Source: Brachynemurus nebulosus
Taxonomy: Eukaryota; Arthropoda; Insecta; Neuroptera; Myrmeleontidae
Assembly (NCBI GenBank): GCA_035578155.1
Contig: JAPWDM010000043.1
Location: 886,919-950,918 of the forward strand
Length of the DNA: 64,000 nucleotides
Direction of reading: 5' to 3'
Shown: piece after piece, positions 46,512 through 58,479 of the stretch
Numbering within the stretch: position 1 is the stretch's first letter
How the letters are laid out: the number at the start of each line of letters is the position of its first letter
The notes under the pieces: model-generated
Told to the model about the DNA's origin: nothing
The model's input: the letters and a program-made list of their open reading frames with translations, nothing else
The model's database searches: none
Translations under genes and position numbers: made by a program

Positions 46512-47180
46512 CAGAGCCGGATTTACATAAGGGCACTTGGGGCAAGGGCCTCCACACAATAGGGGCCTCCACAAAATTGATAATAAATCTCTTAAGCGGA
46601 AAAAGTTAAGTAAAGGCACATTTTTTCAAGTTTTTTAAAATAAAAATGGGGAAGTTTATTGAATTGATATAAAACCTAGCTTAAAATACAGAGTATAGGT
46701 CTCAGCAAATTTTTTTAGACAAAAATATTTCAAAATGACGGTGCTACAGCTGCGAGAAGTTGGAACCTTAGTTTTGTGTCGCGTCGTGTAGTCTACGGGA
46801 CTCAAATCTTAATTAAAATCAAAAAATAAAATGTCCATCGTTCAAATTTATAAAAACCATTTGTATAATGAAGAAAAAAGAAAAAAATAATCAGAATCAT
46901 TTTGAAAAAAAATCGCTTAAGTATTTTTTTATAAATATTCGGTAAAAAACAATGTTTATAATTTTTAAAAACTATAAACGTCTTACAATTGACGTAACTT
47001 TCCCTCCTAAAAAGAGTAGAATAGAAGAAAATAGAAAGGATAAGCGCTTTCTTGTTTTTTTGCTCGTAAACCCAGTTTTTCGGGGAAATTTGAAAAATTT
47101 TGGAAATTTCCTTACTGCTTTAAAAGGGGTCTCCACACGAAAAGTGCCCCGGGGCCTCCACAAAGGTAAGTCCGGCCCTG
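46512..47180. mobile_element. hAT MITE, CAGRGCCGG family
   Basis: The ends CAGAGCCGGATTTAC and (inverted) CAGGGCCGGACTTAC are flanked by cttgtaat and cttctaat (7 of 8 matching). GGGGCCTCCACA.AA occurs near both ends in inverted arrangement. The 669-bp body has an open plus frame (46,952-47,308 region) without any recognised domain that runs past the element's end, so it is not called. Same family as 16,579 and 15,117. Confidence 0.85.
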
Positions 47181-47188
47181 CTTCTAAT

Positions 47189-48347
47189 AAAATTTATAAC
47201 CCCCTAAACCAAAATATTTTATATGGCGATTCTGTTAGGGACCGCTATTTTCCTAAATCTAGTAATAACTTATACTATATACTCATACACAACACAAAAT
47301 ATATTTAAATATAAAATTTAATTATAACTAGGTATATAATAAAATACATAATAACAATACAAAAATGAAGAGTTATTCCTGTTAAAACAAGTATGTACAT
47401 ATGTATGCAACAGCTATACTGTTTATCTCGCATAATACCTTTATGGTACCTAATACATAAATAATATGTATGATATACATGAGAAGAAATCGTAGCCTAA
47501 CTTAATAACAAAAATAAAAATATTGCTACCTATGTATGTATGATAAGGATAGGTACCTATATATTATTCAAACATAAAATGAGTTTTATTTTTAGTTATC
47601 GGTGGATATAACAACAAACGTTTCTTAATTGATCTTGAAATTTTATTGCATTGTATCTATATTCACCAATTCAATGAAGTGATATTAACCGATTCAGTGC
47701 CATTGGCATGTTAACATGCCAAAGGAAACAAAGAGAGAAATATATGTGACAATAAAAGACAACACTATCTTTTTAAAGTCGTCCGGAATGGATAGTGCAA
47801 GTCATAAATTATCCTGTCAAAATTGCCGAAAAAACGTATCCTCATAAATTTAAGAATTTTGACATTTTTATTTAAACAACATCAAAACTGTTTAGATTGA
47901 AAAATATTGTTTCTCATTTAGTTTTATAAAATTTTATTAGAAGTACACTGAAAATCCACGCTAGGATTACTTTCCTAATAAAAGTTTGTTCCAGGTAAAT
48001 GTTAAATTAATGAAATTGATACCTTTGTAATTGTCCACCTTGATTTAAAATGAAGTAATAATAATAAAAAAAAATATATATTGTTAATAATTTAATATTT
48101 TTAAATATTTAGAAACTCATATAAAAGTTGTTTATGATTTATTAAATGTGTTAATATTAATTGGATTTATAGTGTACTAGGACATTGTTTATATTATTGT
48201 TTTTCCCACGATTCGACCAGCAGAGCTATAAAAATATATCTACCTATCACACGCCACACGAGTATACAGGAGTTAATGCAAACATAATATATGTAGTTAT
48301 ATTATACATACATAATATGTATGCGCCTTATAAAGTCAGTGTTATAT
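47189..48347. other. AT-rich interior of the composite
   Basis: No gene is supported. At 47,703-47,722 TTGGCATGTTAACATGCCAA is a perfect 20-bp palindrome. Near 47,811 ATAAATTATCCTGTCAAAA resembles the end of the 279-2995 unit. Confidence 0.45.
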
Positions 48348-48660
48348 GGGCGATTCTCGCGTGACGCACGGGACATTTTTGCAACAAAAACGTTTTTTCA
48401 TAAAAAATGCAATTAATAATAAACAAAACAGAATGTTTATAATACGCAGAAAATAAATTAAAATTTTTTGAGCATTTTCTAATTTTTATCTGCAGTCCAG
48501 TACTCAAGATATAAGGCATAAACTCACGTGACGCACGGGACATCGTACAAAACGAAGCTTATGTCTTATATTTGGAGTACTGCATTTCAGATATAAATTA
48601 AAATATGCTCAAAAAATTTTGATCCAGTTGCCCCATGTTATAAACTTTTTGTTTTCTTTT

Positions 48661-49190
<530 letters not shown>

Positions 49191-49559
49191 CTGTGATACT
49201 TTTATCGTAAAAAGTGTGAAGCTATTCACAATCTAAGCACATATTCGATACAATATGTATCGTACACATAATATACCAGGTGGCCCATTTGGATGTATAC
49301 ATACGATTTACATGTTAATTTTTAACATTGGATTCCTATAAGGAAAAAGTTATGTCACAACAGTGCTTTGAATAAACTAATAATACTAATTTAATATTAT
49401 AACTACTACTGTTACTATCGCTTTAACAACAATAGTGCAGTAAAATAAAGAAATGAATGTCGCAATTTCCAAGCAATTCATTTTTACATAATAAATATTT
49501 GTGTCATCTGCTGTAAATTCAAAAAGGCATTTTTGTATTTTCTTGAAAATAAATATTAA

Positions 49560-49892
49560 AATAATAATACCCCTGTCGCAGCATCCTGCATAACATAGCG
49601 AATTTCCATTTACAAAAGTACGTTTTTCTCGGAAACTAGTTGATATAGAGTAATTGTAAATAAAAAATACCCCTGTCGCAGCATCCTGCATAACATAGCG
49701 AATTTCCATTTATAACAGTACGTTTTTCTCGGAAACTAGTTGATATAGAGTAATTTTAAATAAAACAACTTTCTCTATGTGATTTTTCCGCCTGATTTTG
49801 CCAAATTTTTTTCACGAAAAATGTCCAAACACCGTAAACGTTTTCACGAAATTTCTTAAAAATAAGATGTTTCGTTCTTGAGTTATCGTGCG
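49560..49892 (-). repeat. Direct partial copies of the same repeat's right half
   Basis: ACCCCTGTCGCAGCATCCTG followed by CATAACATAGCGAATTTCC occurs at about 49,569 and 49,670. The second copy continues to TTATCGTGCGGACACA at 49,898. The third copy forms the left arm of the palindrome at 50,156. Confidence 0.8.
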
Positions 49893-50155
49893 GACACATT
49901 TATATAGATGTTTACTAATACTTACTTATATAGATGTTTACTAAAAAATGTGTACAATTACATTACTGTGGCAAAGGGGGGAAGTATATATTTTTAAAAT
50001 AAAAAAATTAAAAAAATGTTTTAAATGTTTTTTAATTTGTTTCCAAATTAATATTGCCTGTAAAATTTTAAAATACTTATAGAGAACGTAGAGAACTTAC
50101 ATTATGACTAGTTGCGCCTCTCAGCAACTAAAGTGTTCATACATATTCTAAACAA

Positions 50156-50621
50156 AATACCCCTGTCGCAGCATCCTGCATAACATAGCGAATTTCCATT
50201 TACAAAAGTACGTTTTTCTCGGAAACTAGTTGATATAGAGCAATTGTAATTAAGAAAACCTTCTTTATGTGATTTTTCCGCCAAATTTTTTTCACGAAAA
50301 ATGTCCAAAACACCGTAAACGTTTTCACGAAATTTCTTAAAAAGTAGATGTTTCGTTCTTGAGTTATCGTGCGGACACATTTATATAGATGTTTACTAAT
50401 TGTCCGCACGATAACTCAAGAACGAAACATCTTATTTTTAAGAAATTTCGTGAAAACGTTTACGGTGTTTTGGACATTTTTCGTGAAAAAAATTTGGCGG
50501 AAAATCACATAAAGAAGGTTTTCTTAATTACAATTGCTCTATATCAACTAGTTTCCGAGAAAAACGTACTTTTGTAAATGGAAATTCGCTATGTTATGCA
50601 GGATGCTGCGACAGGGGTATT
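50156..50621. repeat. Giant palindrome, ~222-bp arms
   Basis: The left arm 50,156-50,377 (AATACCCCTGTCGCAGCATC ... ATCGTGCGGACA) is inverted almost perfectly in 50,401-50,621 (TGTCCGCACGAT ... GGGGTATT). Only 23 bases, ATTTATATAGATG-rich, separate them. Open frames on both strands here are mirror images of one another. Near identity of the arms suggests a recent origin or ongoing arm-to-arm conversion. Confidence 0.93.
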
Positions 50622-50691
50622 ATTAATTTCATTTTTTTTTAAAAAATGTTTTTGTTGCAAAAATGTCCCGTGCGTCACGCGAGAATCGCCC

Positions 50692-51353
50692 ATATATTAT
50701 AATTTGTAAAATTATGAATAGATACGCAAAATATTATGAACGCACACAATGTGGAAATGTGGAATTATAAGAATAATAGATAATGGTTTCTTATTTGTTT
50801 TACTTAACTATTTGTAGAATAAATTTTACTTAATGAATATCATAAAATACAAAAGCTTACATTGGAAATAATATTAAAAAAAATTATTAAATGTTCGAAG
50901 TGTAGTTTAATACTGCCTTTACTATAAAATAATACGAATAATGCTATGCGTATTTGTGTATCAATTTATCATTTAATGAAATAAGAAAATAAAAACCTTA
51001 AAATTAAATAAGTATGCATTTTATATGATATACATATAAACAATTTTCTGTTTCTTTTTATGTTTACACATTCTCTCTTTTACAACATATTTTTATTCGG
51101 CAGGGAAAAGATTAACTAATATGACTTTATTTTATAAACTAATGTTAGAAAAAGGTCAAAAATTAGTAAAATATTGTCAGATATGTCCTAATTGTCTTAA
51201 TAAGATTTAAATGGGGGAAAAATTTCCATAAAGTTATAATTGTTAAAAGTTACCATATTTTTGTTTTTTATTAACATTTATTTATACTTGTGGGTTAGGA
51301 TAGTGTAAAAAAATATGCTTAATCCCAATATACTCTTAACTCGAAAAATATAT
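50692..51353. other. AT-rich interior of the composite
   Basis: Nothing recognisable. Confidence 0.4.
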
Positions 51354-51563
51354 TTTTGCATATATCACCCTATTGAACTAATGGTGCGATATACACTACA
51401 CGAAAGGCACTGTACGAGTGATAGGGATGTATAAAATATATCGATTTATCAAAATATCGATATTTTTTTTCAAATATATCGATAATTTCTGGCGATACTT
51501 TTAGTAACGATATATCGATATTTTTTTTCAATATTTTTTTTCTTGGAGTTTTCTCCAAGCTAA

Positions 51564-52132
51564 AGCCGGTTCTACACGATGCTACGAACACCTTCCAACA
51601 TTGGACGTTCGATGGTTCATCGCATCGTGTGGCCGTTGTTCGAACCTACGAGTGTCCAATGTCGAGCGTCAAACATTCGCATTTGGCCATGTCCCGCTCG
51701 ATGTCGGTATTCTTGCACCGAGTCAAAGGGATGCTTCGAACGTTTGAAGGTCAATGTTGGTTGCGTTGGTTGGTTCGACTCAGCAGCTGCACGACTCGTT
51801 CATGTGAAGAGAGACAACATTAGTGTATAACACAGTATAACATTAGAGATCACATAAGACAGATGACATCCTCGTCCACTGAATAAACGATTGTACCAAC
51901 ACATTATACAAGAGAGACAACATCAGTGTATAACATTAGAGATAACACCAGACAGATAACAGCCTCGTCCACTGAATAAACGTTTGTACCAACACGTCAT
52001 CATTCGTATTGGATCAAACATTCGATTCACCGTGTAGCAGATACATTCGTCGCACCAACTATCGAATTTAATTGCCTCAAACGTTCGATCGAACGTTGGA
52101 AGGAACGTTCGTAGCATCGTGTAGAACCGGCT
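51564..52132. mobile_element. MITE 'AGCCGGTTCTACACGATGCT' with TAA duplication
   Basis: AGCCGGTTCTACACGATGCT plus ACGAAC at the left is inverted exactly at the right (ends 52,132). TAA lies on both sides (51,561-51,563 and 52,133-52,135), suggesting a PIF/Harbinger-like 3-bp target. Inside, an AAGAGAGACAACAT..ATAAACG.TTGTACCAACAC block is duplicated in tandem (about 51,806 and 51,908, ~102 bp apart). GAACGTTCGA-type palindromes mark the subterminal zones. Confidence 0.8.
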
Positions 52133-52133
52133 T

Positions 52134-52195
52134 AACATGTACGAGATGTATGACATGTACCACATGTGGCACATGTACAAATGTACATATGTCAT
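52134..52195. repeat. ACATGT palindrome cluster
   Basis: ACATGT occurs four times within about 40 bp, beside GTACATATGTCAT. It adjoins the right end of the 51,564 MITE and is of unknown meaning. Confidence 0.6.
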
Positions 52196-52470
52196 ACCTA
52201 AAATATATTCAACAAAAATACCTACAGTAGATAATTTTCTAAATATTATGTCGCATACACATATGGTGCGCACTTGCGCACCAAATTTATTCTGATTTTA
52301 AATATTGAAAATAGATGTTAGATATTAGATATTAAATGCAGTTTATTCAAGTCTATAAAAACTTTTGTTTTTGAACATCATGATGGTCATAATCTATAAT
52401 GAGAAAACACCCAACTGGTCCATTATTTTGACAGTCAATATACTTGTACTTTATGTGGAATTGTTGACGT

Positions 52471-52545
52471 CGCATGACACTTTACTAACGTGTGAGTTAG
52501 TAAAGTTTAACTTGGCGTCTTATGACGTCAGTGACCGTCAAGTTG
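52471..52545. repeat. Small nested palindrome
   Basis: ACTTTACTAAC / GTTAGTAAAGT flank six bases, with GACGTC..CATGACA and TTATGACGTC outside them. It forms a cruciform-capable stem. Confidence 0.6.
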
Positions 52546-52707
52546 TTAAAAAAAACAATCTAAAAAGTTACCAATATCAAGATGACAAGATTATTTAGTA
52601 AATTATATTGTTTAAAAAATTTCTCTACCTCAGTAATGTACAAAAAAAAAACGATATATCGATATATCGATATTTTTTTTCGATATATCATTGTACGATA
52701 TTGATAT

Positions 52708-52837
52708 TTTAGCGAATTTCCAGAAAGAATTCTGGAAATTCAGCTATTATGGTGTAAGCCATAGTCGAAGTTCAGCCCGAAAATATGGCAGAAATTTGTT
52801 TTGACGTCCCTAGAGCCCAAAAATAACATTCACTAAA

Positions 52838-52923
<86 letters not shown>

Positions 52924-53210
52924 TTATGTATTTATGTATCAGCACGATAGCTCTTCAGGAAAAACTGCTAGTTTTACGAAATTTGGTGACAACGTTGGAA
53001 GTCCAAAAATCTTGGATGAGTTCTTCAGCCAAAAACGTCGGAGCTCAGGAACATGGTTTTTTGAGCATTTTTCGTGAAAATGAGTTTTTGGCCAAAATTT
53101 GCTATAATTTAAAATTTTTTGCCACATTTTTTTACATCATTGCGAAGACGGGAAAAAATCACATAAAAAACGTCTTTAAACTTTTATTCTACGTTTGCTA
53201 GTTTTTGAGA
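52708..53210 (+). repeat. Microsatellite-bearing repeat, copy B
   Basis: It begins with the palindrome GAATTTCCAGAA / TTCTGGAAATTC, contains 'ggcagaaatttgttttgacg', a (TA)n tract (52,839-52,910), then CAGCACGATAGCTC and TACGAAATTTGGTGACAACG. It is more diverged than copies A and C and loses the terminal AGGGGTATT. Confidence 0.7.
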
Positions 53211-54365
53211 AAATAAGAAAAAAAAAGTCAATTTATTTTCTATAATTTTAGTGTGTTTACAACTATGTTGTATGTGTATAATCATATAATGTGTATGTAT
53301 GTATGTATATAACTGCAATAGTGAGATATACGTATGTGGATATACATACCTACTTATATGTCTGCATCTGAATGTATTCGTGAAACAAAATCTTTATAGG
53401 ATGAATGTACCAAAAGTTGGTCAGTAAAGCCTTTTGGTACTTTTAAAATACAAAATCAATTATATAAACAACTATATATTTCAATTAATAGAGGATCTAC
53501 GGATTACTTATCAATTTTATTGTAGAATCGTTTCCAGGTAGTTCAATTCAAGTGAAATCTTGAAATAAGCAATTAAATTATAAGACTGATTAATAAACCT
53601 GTTTACTTTTTCTCTAAATCGGTCACATGTGTCATGTTGCTAGTTTTGGATATTCTTGACCTTAAGATTGACCTACGCTAAGAAAAGTTAACGTTTATTA
53701 GTTGCATAATATGAATACTAACATGAGTACTACTAATTGATGGCAATCAATAAAAAATAATTTAATTTCTTTGAAAGAACTGGTTTAATTTTTGCCGTAA
53801 AAAGTGAACAATCCTCAAATAAAATATTGATCTGGAGACGAAAAATACTTTCTAGACGTATTTAATGTAAATAATATAAAACTACAAAATTATTCAAAAT
53901 AATCTGAAAAAACCGAAATAAACCATCTGCTTTCAAACATGTACACATTTATAGAAAATAAATTTCTTATTTATAAGTTCTTTTAAACCGAAGTTCTCAA
54001 TTTTTATGGACTAATATCCTTTGGAAACTAGTCCATAAAAATAGGGAACTTCGGTTTAAAAAACATATACGTAATTGTATTATCCTAAGAAACTTAATAT
54101 AAAGTTTATAAATTTATTATTATTTAAAGAAAAAATATAGATCCAGTTTAGGTACGTCTACCCCATAAGCTAAGAAACACTACTAGATATTTTGTTTAAA
54201 TGCATTATTTGTGTCATTGATGAAATGATGATAGGTATATTGATATGGAACCAATTTAACGCCTTATATAGTACAAAATGTATATATACGTATATCTATG
54301 TGTGTGAATGTATTTGTACCTCTAATATACATATTTTTCAAATAAGTACATAACTGTTGACAGTT
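53211..54365. other. AT-rich hAT interior with a hairpin
   Basis: No gene is supported. At 53,981-54,061 TTTTAAACCGAAGTTC and ATTTTTATGGACTA pair with their inverses across a 15-base loop, giving ~30-bp arms with one 3-base mismatch. Confidence 0.55.
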
Positions 54366-54367
54366 TT

Positions 54368-54520
54368 AGCGAATGGAATTCAGCTATTACAGCCACTGTC
54401 ATGACGCGACTTGAGCCCGGGACTATGGCAGATATTTGTTTTGAGGTCCCTAGAAACCGAAAAAAATAGACACTAAAATTTATATACATATACATATATA
54501 TATTCCTATATATATATTCC

Positions 54521-54552
<32 letters not shown>

Positions 54553-54555
54553 TAC

Positions 54556-54628
<73 letters not shown>

Positions 54629-54940
54629 ATAATTCTCGGACGAAATGTCTCACGTTTATGAAATTTGGTGAAAATATTGGAAGTCCAAAACCGTTGGACG
54701 ATGCCTGGAACATGTCTTTTTTAGCAATTTTCGTGAAAAAAATTAACTTTTTGCCAAAATTTCCTCTTATTCAAAAATTTTTGTAAAAATTTTTTACACT
54801 ATTGGAAAGAGGAGAAAAAATCACATAAAAAAGGTCTTCAAACTATTATGCTATGTCAACTAGTTTCCAAGAAAAACTAACTTTTATAAACGGAAATTCG
54901 CTATGTTATGCAGGATGCTGCGACAGGGGTATTTTTAAAA
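54368..54940 (+). repeat. Microsatellite-bearing repeat, copy C
   Basis: Order: TTTAGCGAATGGAATTCAGC, 'tatggcagatatttgttttg', a (TA)n then (TG)n tract (54,480-54,625), GCGCGATAATTCTCGGACGA, 'tatgaaatttggtgaaaata', CTAGTTTCCAAGAAAAAC, and the full right end ACGGAAATTCGCTATGTTAT ... GACAGGGGTATT. This is the most complete of the three copies. Confidence 0.75.
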
Positions 54941-55104
54941 TATCGATACTATAAATATCGATACTTTTAAAAATATCAACATCCCTAACGAGTGATAGTA
55001 GATCGTCGTACATATCAGCTTGTAAGCTCGGTTATACGATCAAAATACGAAAATACACGATTTGTTACGAGTAGTTCCATAGGCGGGTTCTAGAACGCAT
55101 ACCT

Positions 55105-55315
55105 CGGCTGCTAACATCATGTATTGTAATATAGGTAAAAGGGGTAAAAGAGTACGTAGTATATAGGTACGATTTCACACACACACATCCATGTCAAAAT
55201 CTTACACTGATAGATAGCCGATAGAATTAGTGCCTACTCCTACTGGCCCGGTCGTACTGCCCGGCTGCTAACATCATATTGTAATTAAATAAATTATACG
55301 TATGTAAAAGAGTAC
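55105..55315. repeat. Local ~157-bp duplication at the hAT target
   Basis: CGGCTGCTAACATCAT..TTGTAAT recurs at about 55,105 and 55,262. The following AAAAGAGTACGTA..GGTA.GATTTCACACACACA of the first copy reappears on the far side of the hAT at 58,348. The hAT therefore inserted into the second unit of a pre-existing tandem duplication. Confidence 0.7.
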
Positions 55316-55731
55316 GTATGTAGTAGGGATGAGATAAACTGCTATTCTGCGATCGCAGTTGCGACTGCGACTGCGACTAAAGAATATCTGCGATTTTAAA
55401 CTGCGACTGCGATTTTTAGTTGCGACTGTTATTTTTAACTGCTACTGCGATTTTTCAAAAAAAAATGCTATTGGACGTAACGTACTAGGTAGATGATGTT
55501 AACATAGCAGAGACACAGTGATGATCGTATAATTATGAGTAATATAGATTGGATAAATGATAATTTATTAAATCAAGTGCTTACCTTAATAACTGTTGGT
55601 TTTTGTAGGTATTATTTTAATTATGGATCATAACGAAATAATGTTCAAATCAATTAACTATTTAGTAACTTATTTAATATTAACATGAATAAAATAATAA
55701 TTATAATAATAATAATACATAAGTAAATGTT

Positions 55732-57651
55732 TTAATGGGTAACTTTCTTTAAAATTTCAAAATTTGCATTTAAAAACAAGACACTTTGCACTTTTTTAGC
55801 TGTTAACCGTGTACGTCTATCGTTATACAACATACCGGCCTTTGAAAATAGTCTTTCACATGGTACGGATGTGGCAGTCGCGCAAAATTTATCCTGCATT
55901 ACAGAACTTAAATGAGGATAATTGTAATTATTTTCGGCCCACCACTTTAATGGATCTTTTTTACGGTCAAGAATATCTTCGTCGAGGTATCGTTGAATTT
56001 CGACCAAAGCTCGAGAATTTGCACTGCTTTTGCCTCGCGAATTTGATTTAACTTGATCGTCAATAAAATTCCATACTGAGCAATTATTAGAATTTGAAGA
56101 CGTAGTGGCAATTTCTTCTGTAACATGTTTTTTATGTTGCTCCATAAAAATTATTTTTTTTGAAACAGCCTTAATTAAAATATTTTTAGCCGTTTCTGCA
56201 GCTTCTCGGTTTTGAAAGCCAACATCTTTAAATCGTGGGTCTAAAAATGTACAGATTGCTAATACCTCGTGAAATTCAATTTGTCCTAATCTGTCACTTA
56301 ATCCAGTTTGTAATTTGTTTAATACAACTAGAATAACAGGATCGAATATCTTGTTTTTCAGTTGAGTACAAATTTTCAGTAAGCCGTTTGTCATTATAAT
56401 GACGAAGGAACCTACGGGATATTTTTCACCGCTTATTGTTTTGGTGACGTCTTCAAACGGTTTTAATATTTCATAAAGTTGTCGTATCATCTCCCATTCA
56501 TTTGTTGTTATTACTGGTAAGTCTTTATTAACAATTGCAATCGTACTGCGAATTGCTTCTTGTAGTTCTAAAAATCGCTCCAGCATGTAAAATGTGGAGT
56601 TCCATCGAGTAGGTACATCTTGAATAATTTTTTTAGGTTGATCAATACCTTGCCGTTTTTGATAATTAAGTAACTTTTCATACTCTAATGAACTACGTTT
56701 AAAGAAGGATACAATGTTTCTAATTTTAATCACTAACTGGTCAACATATTTCAATGCGTCTTTCACAATTAAATTTAAAGTATGCGCAAAACAACCGAAT
56801 TGTTGCCACTGAAGTTCATTTTTAATTGCATTTTTTATATTGGCTGCATTATCAGACACTGCAAGTAAAATTTTATTTTCTAGTTCATAAATTTGCACTA
56901 TACGTTTCAGTTCTAAACCAAGATTTCTACTTGTATGCGATCCCGTCATACCACTACACTCTAAAAGCACAGAAACCAATTCAAAATCTTTTAAAAAATG
57001 TACCGTAACACCAAGAAAACTTTCATTGTTAATAGAGGTCCAACAGTCTGTTGTTAAGCAAACACTATTAACAGATTTTAAATATTCCCGCACATCATTT
57101 TTACACTGCTCGTACAACGCCGGAATCAATGTTTTCGAAATGTGGTGTCTGCTTGGAAGTTGATAAGCTGGATTCAAAGCTTGTACGAATTCTTTAAATC
57201 CTTTATCTTCTACTATGCTAAATGGTTGTAAATCGATAATAAAAAGCTTTAAAAGTGCATCGTCTAATTTCCTTTTGGCTGTTCCAGATTTTTTTTTCGT
57301 TAGAAACGCAGACATTTGCTCCTGTCGATTTTTTATTTTAACATTCGATGCAGCTTCTGCAACAGTCTCCCGTTCAATTGCTAATACCGGAGTTACTACC
57401 ACAGGTTCTTGTGATGACCTCATTTGTACAGAATTTTCAGCCGTGTCGGCCTGCTGTTCTGGGTTTGATTTAATAAAATCTAAAGATATAGTCGGATGTT
57501 TCCTCTTGAAATGGTATTTCAAATTTGTTGTCGATGTTCGATAAGACAATTTTGTTTTACATATGTTACATTTGGCATATTCTTTATCAATTATAGAATA
57601 AAAATTCCAAACTGGACTAGTTTTTCCTTTGACATAGTTTCCAAGATCCAT
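55732..57651 (-). CDS. hAT transposase (BED finger, ZBED-like)
   Basis: Encodes 639 residues. A BED zinc finger at ~8-53 uses C28, C31, H47 and H52. The RNase-H-like catalytic core follows: first acidic residue D202 (TTDCWTS), second D267 (AVSDNAANI), a conserved CxxH at 287-290, and the RW pair at 349-350 (VPTRWNST). The C-terminal dimerisation region has DPLKWW (566-571) and VPCERLFSKAG (596-606), where Cys598 replaces the usual Ser. It cuts and pastes DNA carrying its TIRs. The start Met lies just before a typical BED segment, and length and order fit the Ac/ZBED branch. There is no stop, frameshift or missing motif. An intron upstream cannot be excluded. Confidence 0.94.
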   Translation of the reverse strand: MDLGNYVKGKTSPVWNFYSIIDKEYAKCNICKTKLSYRTSTTNLKYHFKRKHPTISLDFIKSNPEQQADTAENSVQMRSSQEPVVVTPVLAIERETVAEAASNVKIKNRQEQMSAFLTKKKSGTAKRKLDDALLKLFIIDLQPFSIVEDKGFKEFVQALNPAYQLPSRHHISKTLIPALYEQCKNDVREYLKSVNSVCLTTDCWTSINNESFLGVTVHFLKDFELVSVLLECSGMTGSHTSRNLGLELKRIVQIYELENKILLAVSDNAANIKNAIKNELQWQQFGCFAHTLNLIVKDALKYVDQLVIKIRNIVSFFKRSSLEYEKLLNYQKRQGIDQPKKIIQDVPTRWNSTFYMLERFLELQEAIRSTIAIVNKDLPVITTNEWEMIRQLYEILKPFEDVTKTISGEKYPVGSFVIIMTNGLLKICTQLKNKIFDPVILVVLNKLQTGLSDRLGQIEFHEVLAICTFLDPRFKDVGFQNREAAETAKNILIKAVSKKIIFMEQHKKHVTEEIATTSSNSNNCSVWNFIDDQVKSNSRGKSSANSRALVEIQRYLDEDILDRKKDPLKWWAENNYNYPHLSSVMQDKFCATATSVPCERLFSKAGMLYNDRRTRLTAKKVQSVLFLNANFEILKKVTH

Positions 57652-57659
57652 TTTTTAAA

Positions 57660-58225
57660 AAAAGTTACCGATTGTTGCTTTGAATTTCACAATAATATGC
57701 GAACACTTGAAGTTTAGAAACGATACTGATATTTTTTTAGAAAATTTTAAATAAAAAAAAGGAATAATACAATTGGTAGGTAATTTAAAACTAATAAAAT
57801 GGCATATATTTTAAATATTTGGGAAATTTACAAATATATCTGCGATCAATATGTTTTATATTGCTCAGTTTTTGCTTTTCTCCAATACTGTAATAACATT
57901 ATAAATAAGTAATTCCATGAATTACATGAAATAAATTTTTAACAATAATCCTTAAAAATTTCATGTTTTGGTAATAAAAAAATATTGGTGCTTAAGAAGA
58001 CATACGAAGCATCTTATATTTTATATTATGTATAATTTACGTATACACAACGAAGACGAAGGGTAGTTTTCAGTTTAATATGTATGTACCTATAGTCTTG
58101 TATTAGGTACAAAGTACAAACTACAAACATGATACAAAATATAGATAGCAGTCGCAAGTCGCAACATAAGCAAACATCATAGTGATGTAGCTGTTGTACG
58201 ATGTAGAGAACAGAAGTAGCAAGAG
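57660..58225. other. 5' non-coding part of the hAT transposon
   Basis: AT-rich leader upstream of the transposase gene on the minus strand, ending at the AGTCGCAGTCGC subterminal array. A promoter must lie here, but I cannot pick out a convincing one. Confidence 0.5.
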
Positions 58226-58479
58226 CAGTTTTAAAAGTCGCAGTCGCAACATTGCTTGAGTCGCAGTCGCAACCTGCGATATGCGATTTTTTAATATCTG
58301 CGACAAAATCGCAGTCTGCGATTTTACATACCATCCCTAGTATGTAGGTATATATTTCACACACACATCCAAGTCAAAATCTTATATAGACGACAGAAGT
58401 ATACCGCCCGTGCCGCCCGTACTGAATAGATATAATGTATATGTTACGCTCAAAGATCGAAATCGCTCACTGAGCGAAA

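Larger units (their letters stand above)
51422..54987. mobile_element. Non-autonomous hAT element with ATCGAT subterminal repeats
   Basis: TAGGGATGT at 51,422 and its inverse ACATCCCTA at 54,987 are flanked by a perfect 8-bp duplication acgagtga (51,414-51,421 and 54,988-54,995). ATATCGATA words cluster at 51,430-51,530, 52,650-52,700 and 54,940-54,980. The 3.6-kb body holds other repeats (a MITE at 51,564, microsatellite-bearing copies B and C) and no transposase. It may be a deletion derivative that absorbed insertions. Confidence 0.8.
55324..58339 (-). mobile_element. Complete autonomous-looking hAT transposon
   Basis: TAGGGATG ends (imperfect beyond 8 bp) are flanked by a perfect 8-bp duplication gtatgtag (55,316-55,323 and 58,340-58,347). 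Subterminal zones contain repeated GCGACTGCGACT / AGTCGCAGTCGC words (55,345-55,460 and 58,225-58,325), the likely transposase-binding arrays. One uninterrupted transposase gene fills the middle on the minus strand. At 3016 bp with both ends, target duplication and an open gene, it is the best candidate in the window for recent activity. Confidence 0.93.

Noticed and set aside
46952..47308. 118-codon open frame as a gene carried by the hAT MITE
   Set aside because: It runs across the right end and target duplication of the MITE, so it cannot be an element gene, and no domain is seen.
47703..47722. Perfect 20-bp palindrome as a regulatory site
   Set aside because: No gene or repeated context supports a role; left as an observation only.
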